From: Paracoccus endophyticus
Lineage (GTDB): Bacteria > Pseudomonadota > Alphaproteobacteria > Rhodobacterales > Rhodobacteraceae
Assembly (NCBI RefSeq): GCF_003286075.1
Contig: NZ_QLUV01000009.1
Location: 1-64,000, forward strand
Direction of reading: 5' to 3'
DNA length: 64,000 nt
This document shows, piece after piece, positions 24,927 to 34,082 of the stretch (the first letter of the stretch is position 1; every line of letters begins with the position of its first letter). Both the position numbers and the translations under genes were made by a program. A model generated the notes under the pieces. The model saw only the letters and a program-made list of their open reading frames with translations. It had not been told where the DNA came from and did no database searches.

Positions 24927-26195
24927 ATGCGCGCGATCCTGTCCCGCACCCTGATTGTCGCGCTGCTGGGCCTGGCGCTGCCGCTGGCGGCGCAGACCCC
25001 CCCTTCTGCGGGGCAGCCTGACGCCCTGACGGACGCGCTGTCGCAGGCGATGGGTCCGGCAGGGACTGCGGCACCGGCGGGCGACCAGGTGCGCGCCGCC
25101 CTGCCGGGGTTCGACACCAACGCCCGGGCGGCATGGGTCTATGACATGTCCACCGGCAGCATGCTGATGGAAAAGAACGCCGATCAGCCCCTGCCCCCCG
25201 CGTCGATGTCCAAGCTGATGACCATCTACATGCTGTTCGAGGCGCTGCACGAGGGGCGCGTCGCCATGGACACGCAGTTTCCCGTCTCGACCAAGGCCCG
25301 CCAGATGAAGGGCTCGACCATGTTCCTGAACGAACGGGACCGGCCGACCGTCGAGCAGCTGATCAAGGGCATCATCGTGCTGTCGGGCAACGACGCCTGC
25401 GTGGTGGTGGCCGAGGGGCTGGCCGGCACCGAGCAGGCGTTCGCCCGCCAGATGACCGAGCGCGGCCGCGCACTGGGCCTGACGCAATCGCATTTCACCA
25501 ACGCCTCGGGCTGGCCCGACCCCGAGCATCGCATGTCGGCCCATGATCTGGGGCTGCTGGCGCAGCACCTGATCACCGACTTTCCCGAACTCTACAAGAA
25601 CTTCGCGATCGAGGAATATGCCTTCGACAACCGCGCCCCTGCCAACCGCAACAACCGCAACCCCCTGCTGGGGCTGGGCATCGGGGCCGACGGGCTGAAG
25701 ACCGGCCACACCGCCGAGGCGGGCTTTGGCCTGGTCGGCTCGGCCGTGCAGGGCGACCGCAGGATCGTGTTCGTGCTGGCCGGACTGGACAGCGAAAAGG
25801 CCCGCGCCGAAGAGGCCGAGCGCATCGTCAACTGGGCCTTTCGGCAATTCACCATGAAGACGCTGGTGCCCAAGGGCGAAACCGTGGCCGAGGCGCCCGT
25901 CTGGCTGGGCGCATCGGGACGGGTGGCGCTGACCACGGCGGACGGCGTGCGCGTCCTGATCCCCGCCGACGCCGCGCAGGGCGTGACCGCCGAGGCGGTG
26001 TTCAACGGCCCGGTCGAGGCCCCAATCACCGCAGGCCAGCGGCTGGGCGACCTGGTCGTCACGATCCCCGGGGCGGTGGAATCGCGCCTGCCCCTGCTGG
26101 CGGCAGTCGACGTGCCCCGCGCGGGTGTGCTGGGCCGGTTGCGCGGCGCCGCGCAGCGCCTTGGCAGCCGCGCCATCGTCGCCGTCGGCAACTGA
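24927..26195 (+). CDS. dacC: D-alanyl-D-alanine carboxypeptidase (DacA/DacC, PBP5/6 type)
   Basis: A 422-aa periplasmic enzyme that trims the last D-Ala from peptidoglycan stem peptides. A signal peptide covers about residues 1-22. The penicillin-binding triad is complete: S93-M-S-K96, S153-G-N155 and K258-T-G260. A PBP5-type C-terminal domain follows. The chain ends in a basic, partly amphipathic helix (LGRLRGAAQRLGSRAIV), which probably anchors it to the inner membrane. The gene is preceded by about 270 bp without genes and leads into tmk. Confidence 0.94.
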   Translation: MRAILSRTLIVALLGLALPLAAQTPPSAGQPDALTDALSQAMGPAGTAAPAGDQVRAALPGFDTNARAAWVYDMSTGSMLMEKNADQPLPPASMSKLMTIYMLFEALHEGRVAMDTQFPVSTKARQMKGSTMFLNERDRPTVEQLIKGIIVLSGNDACVVVAEGLAGTEQAFARQMTERGRALGLTQSHFTNASGWPDPEHRMSAHDLGLLAQHLITDFPELYKNFAIEEYAFDNRAPANRNNRNPLLGLGIGADGLKTGHTAEAGFGLVGSAVQGDRRIVFVLAGLDSEKARAEEAERIVNWAFRQFTMKTLVPKGETVAEAPVWLGASGRVALTTADGVRVLIPADAAQGVTAEAVFNGPVEAPITAGQRLGDLVVTIPGAVESRLPLLAAVDVPRAGVLGRLRGAAQRLGSRAIVAVGN

Positions 26196-26214
26196 GCGCA
26201 GCCGGGCAAGCGTG

Positions 26215-26889
26215 GTGTTCATCAGCCTTGAGGGAATCGACGGTTCTGGCAAATCGACGCAGGCCCGCCTGCTGGCGCAGCATCTGCGCGCCAGGGGGCA
26301 CGAGGTCGTGCTGACGCGCGAACCCGGCGGCTCGCCCGGCGCCGAGGAGATCCGCCGCCTGCTGGTCGAGGGGCGCGGCGAGCGCTGGTCGCCCGAAGCC
26401 GAGCTTTTGCTGTTCAACGCCGCGCGCCGCGACCACCTGGAACGCACGATCCGCCCGGCGCTGGCCCGTGGCGCTGTCGTGGTCAGCGACCGTTTTGCCG
26501 ATTCCAGCCGCGTCTATCAGGGTGCAGCGCGCGGTGATCTGCGGACGCTGGTCGATTCCCTGCACGCGCTGGTGATCGGGGTCGAGCCGGACCTGACGCT
26601 GGTGATCGACCTGGACCCCGCCCAGGCGCTGGCCCGCACCTCGATGCGGGATGCAGGCGATCACGCCGGGGTGCGGCCGGCGCCGGCGGGCGCTGCTCAG
26701 TCGCCCCCCGCCAATGGCCCCGAGGATCGGTTCGAGTCGATGGGGCTGCCGTTTCAGATGCGCCTGCGCGGCGGGTTTCGCGCGCTGGCGGACGAGTTTC
26801 CCGACCGCGTGCGGCTGATTGACGGCTCGGGCGACCCGGAGGGGGTGGCGGCCCGCGTTCGCGCCGCGCTGCCCGCGGCCCTGGCATGA
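26215..26889 (+). CDS. tmk: Thymidylate kinase
   Basis: A 224-aa kinase that makes dTDP from dTMP. The P-loop GIDGSGKST starts at residue 7, the TREPGGSPGAEEIR loop carries the DR/E signature, and VVSDRFADSS holds the catalytic Arg region. Residues about 143-169 form an Ala/Pro/Gly-rich insert where the usual short lid loop sits. The start is one of two adjacent GTG codons (26212 or 26215). Its stop overlaps holB as ATGA, so both act in DNA precursor supply and replication. Confidence 0.93.
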   Translation: MFISLEGIDGSGKSTQARLLAQHLRARGHEVVLTREPGGSPGAEEIRRLLVEGRGERWSPEAELLLFNAARRDHLERTIRPALARGAVVVSDRFADSSRVYQGAARGDLRTLVDSLHALVIGVEPDLTLVIDLDPAQALARTSMRDAGDHAGVRPAPAGAAQSPPANGPEDRFESMGLPFQMRLRGGFRALADEFPDRVRLIDGSGDPEGVAARVRAALPAALA

Positions 26890-27989
26890 CGGACGAGACC
26901 ACGCCCGAGCCGGACCGCGTCCCCGGCGCCCCCCACCCGCGCGAGACGCCGCGCATCTTCGGACAGGACGCCGCCATCGCCGAGTTCACGGGTGCGGCGC
27001 TGGCCCACCGGCTGCATCACGGCTGGCTGATCACCGGCCCACGCGGCACTGGCAAGGCCACGCTGGCCTGGACGATCGCGCGCTGGCTGCTGTCGGACGG
27101 CACCGCCCCCGACCTGAGCGTATCCCCCGATCACCCCGTCGCACGCCGCATCCTGGCACTGTCCGAGCCGCGCCTGCACCTGGTCCGCCGTGGTGTGGAC
27201 GACAAGACCGGCCGGCTGCGGTCCGAGATCACGGTGGAGGAGATCCGCCGCCTGCTGACGTTTTTCCACATGAGCGCGGCCGAGGGCGGGCGGCGCGTGG
27301 CCCTGATCGACGCTGCCGACGAGATGAACGCCTCCGCCGCGAACGCCGTCCTCAAGCTGCTGGAGGAGCCGCCGCAGGGCGCGGTGCTGCTGCTGGTCGC
27401 GCATCAGCCGGCGCGGCTGCTGCCGACGATCCGGTCGCGGTGCCGCACGCTGCGCCTGGCGCCGCTGTCGCCCGACGACATGGCGGCCGCATTGGCCCCG
27501 CTGGACGTGGCGGGCGATCCCGCGCGGCTGGCGGCGCTGGCCGCCGGGTCCGTGGGCGAGGCGCTGCGGCTGTCGGGTCAGGACGGGCTGGCGCGGTACC
27601 AGCAGATCGTCGATCTGTTCGACACCCTGCCCCGGATGGACCGGCCCCGTGCGGCTGCGCTGGCCGATGCCGCCGGCGCGCGCCCGTCGGCCGAGGGCGA
27701 TCCCTTCGACCTGACGATGACGCTGCTCGACCGTTTCCTGTCCCGTGCGGCGCGGGCGGGTCTGATGGGACCACCCCTGCCCGAGGCCGCCGACCGCGAG
27801 GGGGCGGCACTGGCGCGGCTGTCGCCCGACGACCGCGCCGCGCGCGGCTGGGCCGCGGCCCAGGCGGCGCTGTCGGCCCGCGCCCGGCGCGGCCGGGCGG
27901 TCAACCTTGACCCGGCCGCGCTGGTGATGGATATGCTGATGACCCTGGCGCAGGGGTCTGACGCGGGCGACGCCGCGGCCCTAGGATGA
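26886..27989 (+). CDS. holB: DNA polymerase III delta-prime subunit
   Basis: A 367-aa clamp-loader subunit. The AAA+ fold starts with IFGQDAAIAEF, then Walker A GPRGTGKA at residues 51-58. It continues with VALIDAADEMNASAANAVLK for the Walker B/sensor region and the SRC motif in SRCRTLRLAPL. Alphaproteobacterial delta-prime keeps the P-loop, unlike E. coli. It overlaps tmk by 4 bp and is followed after 4 bp by tatD, an arrangement widely conserved in alphaproteobacteria. Confidence 0.94.
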   Translation: MTDETTPEPDRVPGAPHPRETPRIFGQDAAIAEFTGAALAHRLHHGWLITGPRGTGKATLAWTIARWLLSDGTAPDLSVSPDHPVARRILALSEPRLHLVRRGVDDKTGRLRSEITVEEIRRLLTFFHMSAAEGGRRVALIDAADEMNASAANAVLKLLEEPPQGAVLLLVAHQPARLLPTIRSRCRTLRLAPLSPDDMAAALAPLDVAGDPARLAALAAGSVGEALRLSGQDGLARYQQIVDLFDTLPRMDRPRAAALADAAGARPSAEGDPFDLTMTLLDRFLSRAARAGLMGPPLPEAADREGAALARLSPDDRAARGWAAAQAALSARARRGRAVNLDPAALVMDMLMTLAQGSDAGDAAALG

Positions 27990-27993
27990 CGCG

Positions 27994-28788
27994 ATGACCA
28001 CGACCCTTCCCGCCCTTGTGGACAGCCACTGCCACCTGGACTTTCCCGACTTCGCCGGCGAGCACGGCGACCTGGTCGCCCGTGCCCGCGCGGCGGGCGT
28101 CACGCGGATGGTCACGATCTGCACCCGCCTGCGGCAGGAGCCCCAGGTCAGGGCGCTGGCCGAGGCCCACGGGGGCGTGTTCTACGCGGCCGGCACCCAC
28201 CCGATGTCGGCCGCCGAGGAGCCGCTGGTCACGGTGGACCAGCTGACCGCGCTGGCCGCCCATCCCCGGTTCGTGGGCATCGGCGAGACGGGGCTGGATT
28301 ACCATTACACCGCCGACGGCGCCGCCATTCAGCACGACAGCCTGCTGGTCCACATCGAGGCCGCGCGCCGCACCGGCCTGCCGCTGATCATCCATTCGCG
28401 CGATGCCGATGCGGACATGGCGCGCATCCTGTCACGGGAACACGCGGCGGGCGCGTTTTCCTGCGTGATGCACTGTTACACCTCGGGTGCCGCGCTGGCC
28501 GAGACGGCGCTGGGGCTGGGGTTCTATCTGTCGATGTCGGGCATCGCGGCCTTTCCGCGGTCCGCCGACATCCGCGCGATCTTTGCCGCAGCGCCCGTGG
28601 ACCGCGTGCTGGTCGAGACGGACGCCCCCTATCTTGCGCCGCCGCCGCATCGCGGCAAGCGCAACGAACCGGCCTATGTCGCCCACACCGCCCGCGTCGG
28701 TGCCGCGCTGTACGGCCTGACGCCGGCCGAGTTCGCGGCCCGGACCACGGCCAACTTTGACCGGCTGTTCACGCGGGCGGCGGCATGA
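27994..28788 (+). CDS. TatD-family metal-dependent hydrolase
   Basis: A 264-aa TIM-barrel hydrolase. Metal-binding motifs are DSHCHLDF at the N-terminus, GIGETGLDYHY, HSRDADADM, HCYTSG and ETDAPYLAPPPHRGKRNEP. TatD relatives are DNases or D-aminoacyl-tRNA deacylases; the sequence does not decide which. It sits in the tmk-holB operon, the usual place for this gene, and overlaps the next gene by 4 bp. Confidence 0.93.
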   Translation: MTTTLPALVDSHCHLDFPDFAGEHGDLVARARAAGVTRMVTICTRLRQEPQVRALAEAHGGVFYAAGTHPMSAAEEPLVTVDQLTALAAHPRFVGIGETGLDYHYTADGAAIQHDSLLVHIEAARRTGLPLIIHSRDADADMARILSREHAAGAFSCVMHCYTSGAALAETALGLGFYLSMSGIAAFPRSADIRAIFAAAPVDRVLVETDAPYLAPPPHRGKRNEPAYVAHTARVGAALYGLTPAEFAARTTANFDRLFTRAAA

Positions 28789-29582
28789 TCCGCGCCACCA
28801 TCCTGGGCTGCGGCTCGTCGGGGGGGGTGCCCCGGCTGGGTGGGCACTGGGGGGGCTGCGACCCGACGAACCCGAAGAACCGCCGCCGCCGCTGCGCCCT
28901 GCTGGTCGAGCGTCCGGGGGCCGAGGGCACGACGCGCCTGCTGATCGACACCGGCCCCGACCTTGTGCCGCAGTTGACGGACGCGGGCGTGGGGCTGCTG
29001 GACGCCGTGGTCTGGACGCACCCGCACGCCGACCACATCCACGGCATCGACGACCTGCGCCAGATCGTGCACAACCGCCGCAGCCTGCTGCCCGGCTGGG
29101 CCGACGCGCCGACGGCGCACGCCCTGCTGACGCGGTTCCGCTATGTCTTCGAGACGCCGCCGGGGTCGGATTATCCGCCCATCGTGGCGCTGAACGCCAT
29201 CGAGGGGCCGTTTTCCGTGGATGGCGCAGGCGGCCCCGTGCGGCTGACCCCGTTCACCGTCGATCACGGCGGCGTCCCGGCGCTGGGGTTCCGCGTTCAG
29301 GGCGGCGGCGGGGCGCTGGTCTATCTGCCCGACGTGCTGACGATCCCGGAGGACGCCTGGCCGGCCATCATAGGGGCCGAGCTGTTCATCTGCGACGCGC
29401 TGCGCTATACGCCGCACCCCAGCCACGCCAATCTGGACCAGGCGCTGGCGTGGATCGAACGGTCGCGCGTGCCCCGCGGCGTAATCACCAACATGCACAT
29501 CGACCTGGACTACGACGCCGTGATGGCGCGCACGCCGTCGCATGTCATTCCCGCCCATGACGGACTCGTCCTGACGGTATGA
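28785..29582 (+). CDS. MBL-fold metal hydrolase (PhnP-like)
   Basis: A 265-aa metallo-beta-lactamase-fold protein. The metal motif is H79-P-H-A-D-H84, and a second site lies in FTVDHGG and NMHIDLDYD. The N-terminal ILGCGSSGGVPRLG and the zinc-like cysteine in HWGGCDPTNPKN are typical of the PhnP/cyclic-phosphodiesterase subgroup. The natural substrate is not clear. Translation is coupled to tatD before it and to the AEC transporter after it. Confidence 0.9.
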   Translation: MIRATILGCGSSGGVPRLGGHWGGCDPTNPKNRRRRCALLVERPGAEGTTRLLIDTGPDLVPQLTDAGVGLLDAVVWTHPHADHIHGIDDLRQIVHNRRSLLPGWADAPTAHALLTRFRYVFETPPGSDYPPIVALNAIEGPFSVDGAGGPVRLTPFTVDHGGVPALGFRVQGGGGALVYLPDVLTIPEDAWPAIIGAELFICDALRYTPHPSHANLDQALAWIERSRVPRGVITNMHIDLDYDAVMARTPSHVIPAHDGLVLTV

Positions 29583-30523
29583 GCGCCCTGTTCACCGTCA
29601 TTATGCCGGTGTTCCTGGTGATCGGCTTTGGCTATGTCGTGGCCTGGCGGCGGATGTTCAGCGCCGAGGCCGTGGACGGGCTGATGCGCTTTGCGCAGAA
29701 CTTCGCGGTGCCGGTGCTGCTGTTCCGGTCCATGGCGGGCCTGGACCTTTCGGCCAACTTCGACCCGGCGCTGCTGCTGTCGTTCTATGCCGGGGCCTTC
29801 GCCTCGTTCTTCCTGGGGTGGGGGGCGGCGCGGCGGCTGTTTGACCGCCCGCCGCAGGATGCGGTTGCCATCGGATTCGTCTGCCTGTTCTCGAACTCTC
29901 TGCTGCTGGGGGTGCCGATCACGGAACGGGCTTACGGCGTCGATGCCACGGCAGGCAATTTCGCCATCATCGCGCTGCATTCGCCGCTGCTTTACACCTT
30001 TGGCATCACCTTCATGGAGTTCACGCGCGCCCATGGCTCGGGCGTCTCGGCGGGGCGGGTGGCGCTGCGCGCGCTGAAGGGCGTTGCGCGGACGCCGTTG
30101 GTGATCGGCATTCTCACTGGGCTGGCGATGAACGTGCTGACGACAGCCGGTCTGGCGATGCCCGAGGGGTTCTGGGGCGGCGTGGACATGATCGCGCGGG
30201 CCGCCCTGCCGGCCGCGTTGTTCGGCCTGGGGGGCGTTCTTGTCCGCTACAAGCCCGAGGGGGACGCAGCCACCATCGCCACCTGCTGCGCCTGTTCGCT
30301 GATCGTGCATCCGGCGATCACCTGGGGACTGGCGCAGGCGCTTGGGCTGGACACCGCCGCCCTGCGCTCGGCCGTGATGACAGCGGCGATGGCCCCGGGC
30401 GTGAACGCCTATCTGTTCGCCAGCCTTTACGGCGCGGCGATGCGGGTGGCCGCGTCCACCGTTCTGGTCGCGACCGCGCTGTCGATCCTGTCGATCTGGG
30501 TGTGGCTGGCGATCCTGCCCTGA
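29579..30523 (+). CDS. AEC-family transporter (auxin efflux carrier superfamily)
   Basis: A 314-aa inner-membrane protein with about ten helices in two halves. The FSNSLLLGVPITERAYG kink and the APGVNAYLFASLYG motif are typical of bacterial AEC permeases. Such carriers export or import small organic acids. It overlaps the MBL gene as ATGA and ends the tmk operon, 16 bp from the convergent potC-like stop. Confidence 0.9.
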   Translation: MSALFTVIMPVFLVIGFGYVVAWRRMFSAEAVDGLMRFAQNFAVPVLLFRSMAGLDLSANFDPALLLSFYAGAFASFFLGWGAARRLFDRPPQDAVAIGFVCLFSNSLLLGVPITERAYGVDATAGNFAIIALHSPLLYTFGITFMEFTRAHGSGVSAGRVALRALKGVARTPLVIGILTGLAMNVLTTAGLAMPEGFWGGVDMIARAALPAALFGLGGVLVRYKPEGDAATIATCCACSLIVHPAITWGLAQALGLDTAALRSAVMTAAMAPGVNAYLFASLYGAAMRVAASTVLVATALSILSIWVWLAILP

Positions 30524-30539
30524 GGATCGCCCGCAATCG

Positions 30540-31511
30540 TCATGCGGGCGTCAGGCCCCGCAAGCGTTCGCCGCGCCGCCGCAGCAGCTCGACCGTGGTC
30601 AGCAGCGCAATGGAAAAGATCACCAGCAGCGTCGCCACGGCCAGGATGGCGGGGCTGATCTGTTCGCGGATGCCGTTCCACATCTGGCGCGGGATGGTCT
30701 GCTGGTCGGGCCCGGCGATGAACAGCACCGCCACCACCTCGTCGAACGAGGTGACGAACGCAAACAGCGCGCCCGAGATCACCCCCGGCAGGATCAGCGG
30801 CATCGTGACCTTGAAGAACGTCGTGCGCGGGTTCGCCCCCAGTGACGCGGCCGCCCGGTTCAGCGACTGGTCGAACCCGATCAGCGTCGCCGTGACGGTG
30901 ATGATGACGAAGGGAATGCCCAGCGTGGCGTGCGCCAGAACCACGCCCAGATAGGTATTGGCCAGACAGCCCGAGTTCGACAGCACCGGCGCCAGCATCC
31001 GCCCCAGCGTCGTGGTCGAATCGACGCAGGTCGAGGAGTAGAAGAAGAACATCCCCGTCGCCGTGATGATGATCGGCACGATCATGGGCGAGATCAGCAC
31101 CGCCATGATGAGACGGCGGAACGGCATCTCGGGCCGCGACAGGCCCAGCGCGGCCAGCGTGCCCAGCACCGTCGCCACGATGGTCGAGAAGAACCCGATG
31201 ATCAGCGAGTTCTTGGCCGCGCTGATCCATTTCGCGTTCGCCCAGGCGTCCGCCCACCAGCTGGCGTCGCGCGGCGCCTCGCTGCGGACCATGCCAAAGG
31301 TCAGCAGGCTGTCGTACCAGCGCATCGAATAGCCGTCGGGATCGAACGACAGCATCTTGTCCGTAAAGGTGAAATACGGCTCGGCGTTGAACGACAGCGG
31401 GATGACCACGATGATCGGGGCGATCAGGAAGACAAAGATCGCCACGCAGATCCCGATATAGGTCCAGTGCCAGACCTTCTCGAGCGGCGAGGCATAGGTT
31501 GGAAGCGCCAT
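30540..31511 (-). CDS. ABC transporter permease, PotC type
   Basis: This 323-aa inner-membrane permease has six membrane segments. The EAA loop NRAAASLGANPRTTFFKVTMP sits before the last ones. Between helices 1 and 2 there is a longer soluble loop of about 60 residues (DPDGYSMRWYDSLL onward). With the preceding permease it forms the channel of a polyamine-type importer. It starts 4 bp after the PotB-type stop and is the last gene of the operon. Confidence 0.92.
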   Translation of the reverse strand: MALPTYASPLEKVWHWTYIGICVAIFVFLIAPIIVVIPLSFNAEPYFTFTDKMLSFDPDGYSMRWYDSLLTFGMVRSEAPRDASWWADAWANAKWISAAKNSLIIGFFSTIVATVLGTLAALGLSRPEMPFRRLIMAVLISPMIVPIIITATGMFFFYSSTCVDSTTTLGRMLAPVLSNSGCLANTYLGVVLAHATLGIPFVIITVTATLIGFDQSLNRAAASLGANPRTTFFKVTMPLILPGVISGALFAFVTSFDEVVAVLFIAGPDQQTIPRQMWNGIREQISPAILAVATLLVIFSIALLTTVELLRRRGERLRGLTPA

Positions 31512-31515
31512 CGGT

Positions 31516-32814
31516 TCACCCCAGCTTGAGATTGTCGATCCCGACCAGACGGTCGTAGACCCAGTACAGCACCAGCACCCCGCCCAGCAGCAGGGCTGCC
31601 AGGGCTGCGGCCATCGACCAGTTCAGCGTCTCGGTCATGTGCATGGCGATCATGTTGGAGATCAGCTGCCCCGACGATCCGCCGACCAGCGCGGGCGTGA
31701 TGTAGTAGCCGACCGCCAGGATGAACACGAGCAGCGCCCCTGCCCCCAGCCCCGGCAGCGTCTGCGGGAAATAGACCCGGCGGAACGCGGTCCAGCTTGT
31801 CGCGCCAAGGCTGCGCGCCGCGCGGACATAGCTGGGGTTGATCGTCCGCATCACCGAATAGAGCGGCAGGATCATGAACGGCAGCAGGATATGGGTCATG
31901 GCGATGACCGTGCCGATCTGGTTGTACATCATCGACAGGCGGCCCTGCTCGTCGATGGCGCCCATCCAGACCAGCAGGTCGTTGATGACCCCCTGCTGCT
32001 GCAGCAGCACCATCCACGCCGTCGTGCGCACCAGAAGCGAGGTCCAGAACGGCAGCAGGACCAGGATCATCAGCAGGTTCGACCGGCGCATCGGCAGCGT
32101 CGCCAGCAGGTGCGCGATCGGAAACCCCAGCAGGAACGTCGTCAGGGTGATCAGCAGCGACAGAACCAGCGTCCGCTGGAACAGCATGACATAGACCTGC
32201 TGCTGGGCCGGGGCCATGACGATCCGCCCCTCGTCGTCGCGGGTGCGGTCGACAGCGGCCAGGTAGAAGTTCGACGTATAGGCCGTCGAGGCGTTGCGCA
32301 TCACACGCCACAGGCGCAGGTCGCCCCATTTCTCGTCGGCGTCCAGCAGGGCGGCCTTGTAGGGCGGCTCGAACCCGCCGCGGGCCTTGCGCCCTGTGGC
32401 GGTGAACAGCGACCGTGTCCCCGGCACGTCATAGTTGATGCGCGTGCCCACGATGCCGATGGTCTTGGCCTCGGCCGCGGCGGTCAGATCGGCGGCCAGC
32501 GCGGCAAAGGCGGCCTCGTCGGGCTCGGTCCCCGGCGGCGTGTCGGCGAACCATTGCGACACCTGCGGCATGTTGGCCGCAAACCCGTCGTTGTACATGG
32601 ACCGGTGCAGCATCTGCCCGATCGGCACCACGAAGGTGATCAGCACGAACGCCAGCAGCGGCAGCACCAGCAGAAAGGCACGGCGCCGGGCGCGGCGCGA
32701 GCTGATCGCCAGCGCGCGGGCTAGCGGCCGCCCGTCCGCGGTGGTCAGGGCGGCCACGGGAACGGCGCCGGTGGCCCCGGTCACGACGGCGGCATGAGGG
32801 TCGAGCGCGGCCAT
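31516..32814 (-). CDS. ABC transporter permease, PotB type, with large periplasmic insert
   Basis: A 432-aa permease, well above the usual 280-300. After the first membrane helix (AFLLVLPLLAFVLITFVVPIG) comes an extra periplasmic domain of about 130 residues. The normal core follows, with EAA loop VRAARSLGATSWTAFRRVYFP. Such long forms occur in Rhodobacterales polyamine-type systems. I chose ATG 32814 because GAGGAC lies ahead of it; an ATG at 32844 would add ten residues. A hairpin separates it from the upstream binding-protein gene. Confidence 0.92.
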   Translation of the reverse strand: MAALDPHAAVVTGATGAVPVAALTTADGRPLARALAISSRRARRRAFLLVLPLLAFVLITFVVPIGQMLHRSMYNDGFAANMPQVSQWFADTPPGTEPDEAAFAALAADLTAAAEAKTIGIVGTRINYDVPGTRSLFTATGRKARGGFEPPYKAALLDADEKWGDLRLWRVMRNASTAYTSNFYLAAVDRTRDDEGRIVMAPAQQQVYVMLFQRTLVLSLLITLTTFLLGFPIAHLLATLPMRRSNLLMILVLLPFWTSLLVRTTAWMVLLQQQGVINDLLVWMGAIDEQGRLSMMYNQIGTVIAMTHILLPFMILPLYSVMRTINPSYVRAARSLGATSWTAFRRVYFPQTLPGLGAGALLVFILAVGYYITPALVGGSSGQLISNMIAMHMTETLNWSMAAALAALLLGGVLVLYWVYDRLVGIDNLKLG

Positions 32815-32889
32815 GTCAGGCGTCCTCGCAGATCGGTCGAACAAGGGACGCGGACGGCCATGCGGCCGCCTGCGCGGGCAAGAAGGCAG

Positions 32890-32916
32890 CCGCCGCGACT
32901 GCGCGCCGCGGCGGCG
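32890..32916 (-). terminator. Hairpin directly after binding protein 1
   Basis: GCCGCCGCG (32890-32898) and CGCGGCGGC (32908-32916) form a 9-bp perfect stem with a 9-nt loop. It begins 7 bp past the stop of the 361-aa binding protein. No T-run follows, so mRNA stabilisation or partial attenuation before the permease genes is likelier than full termination. Confidence 0.5.
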
Positions 32917-32923
32917 CGTTCGA

Positions 32924-34009
32924 TCAGCCGGACGCCAGCCAGGACCCGAACCGTTCGTTCAGTTCGGATTCGTGGTCGGCCCAGAAATCGGGATCGTCCA
33001 TGACGGCCGTCTTCATGTGCTCGGAACTGGTCGGCATGTGGGGCGCCATGTCCGTGACGCCGTCCTGGTACAGCCCGATCAGCGCGGTCGAGGACTTGCG
33101 CGCCGGGCCATAGCTGATCCACTTGGCCTGGTTCGCCAGCTGCTCGGTTGCGGTGGCGAACTTCAGATACTCCATCGCGGCCTCGGGGTTCGGCGCCCCC
33201 TTGGGGATCGCGAACAGGTCCATGTCCATGTACTGGCCGTCCCAGATCACCTCGAACGGCTTTTTCTCGGACACGATCGCGTCGAAGATGCGGCCGTTGT
33301 AGGCGGTCGTCATCACCACCTCGCCGTCAGCCAGCAACTGCGGCGGCTGGGCGCCGGCGTCCCACCAGACCACGTCGTCGCGGATCGTGTCCAGCTTGGC
33401 GAAGGCCCGGTCCACGCCCTCGGGCGTCCTCAGCACGTCGAACACCTGGTCATGGGGAACGCCATCGGCGACCAGCGCCAGATACAGCGTCCGCTTGGGG
33501 TTGCTCGGCAGGCCGCGCTTGCCGGGAAACTTTTCCAGATCGAAGAAGTCGGCCGCGGTGGTCGGCGGATTGTCCGGGAACTTGGTCTTGTCATAGGCGA
33601 TGACCGTGCCCCAGACGATGTTGGCGACGGCGCATTCCTGCAGGGCGCCGTCCACGAAATCCTCGCGCGCGGGCGTGCCGTCGGGCGCGGGCGGCAGGTC
33701 GTCGGGGTTGATCTCGACCAGCGCGCCCTCGTCGCACAGCCGGATCGCATCCGCGACTTCGATGTCGAACACGTCGCCGGTGACGTTGCCCGCCTCGACC
33801 TGCGCCTTCAGCGGCACGGCCGGGATGTCGGCGTCGATCATGTTGACCTTGATGCCGGTCTTGGCCTCGAACGGCTTGTTATAGGCCTCGATCTGGCTTT
33901 TCGTGTAGGCGCCGCCCCACGAGACGACGTTCAGGGTCTTGCCGTCCTGCGCAAGGGCGGCGCCCGCCAACCCGGTCAGCGCCGTGGTCAGGATCAGAAG
34001 CGATTTCAT
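32924..34009 (-). CDS. ABC transporter substrate-binding protein 1 (PotD/PotF-like)
   Basis: A 361-aa periplasmic binding protein with a signal peptide (MKSLLILTTALTGLAGAALA). The mature chain starts with TLNVVSWGGAYTKSQIEAY, the typical first strand of polyamine-type family 1 binding proteins. IPKGAPNPEAAMEYL and YGPARKSS are shared with the other two copies. It is the most divergent of the three; its loop QYMDMDLFAIPKG differs where the others have QVYExEGWxIPKG. The ligand may therefore differ. Confidence 0.93.
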   Translation of the reverse strand: MKSLLILTTALTGLAGAALAQDGKTLNVVSWGGAYTKSQIEAYNKPFEAKTGIKVNMIDADIPAVPLKAQVEAGNVTGDVFDIEVADAIRLCDEGALVEINPDDLPPAPDGTPAREDFVDGALQECAVANIVWGTVIAYDKTKFPDNPPTTAADFFDLEKFPGKRGLPSNPKRTLYLALVADGVPHDQVFDVLRTPEGVDRAFAKLDTIRDDVVWWDAGAQPPQLLADGEVVMTTAYNGRIFDAIVSEKKPFEVIWDGQYMDMDLFAIPKGAPNPEAAMEYLKFATATEQLANQAKWISYGPARKSSTALIGLYQDGVTDMAPHMPTSSEHMKTAVMDDPDFWADHESELNERFGSWLASG

Positions 34010-34057
34010 CCTAGTCTCCCTGTGTCTCGACCGTCATGCGGCCGCTTGTGGACGGCC

Positions 34058-34077
34058 GGGGCACGCGCGGGCACCCC
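34058..34077 (-). terminator. Hairpin directly after binding protein 2
   Basis: On the minus strand GGGGTGC and GTGCCCC can pair over a CCGCGC loop (five Watson-Crick and two wobble pairs). The hairpin starts 5 bp past the stop of the second binding-protein gene. Confidence 0.4.
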
Positions 34078-34082
34078 GATCG

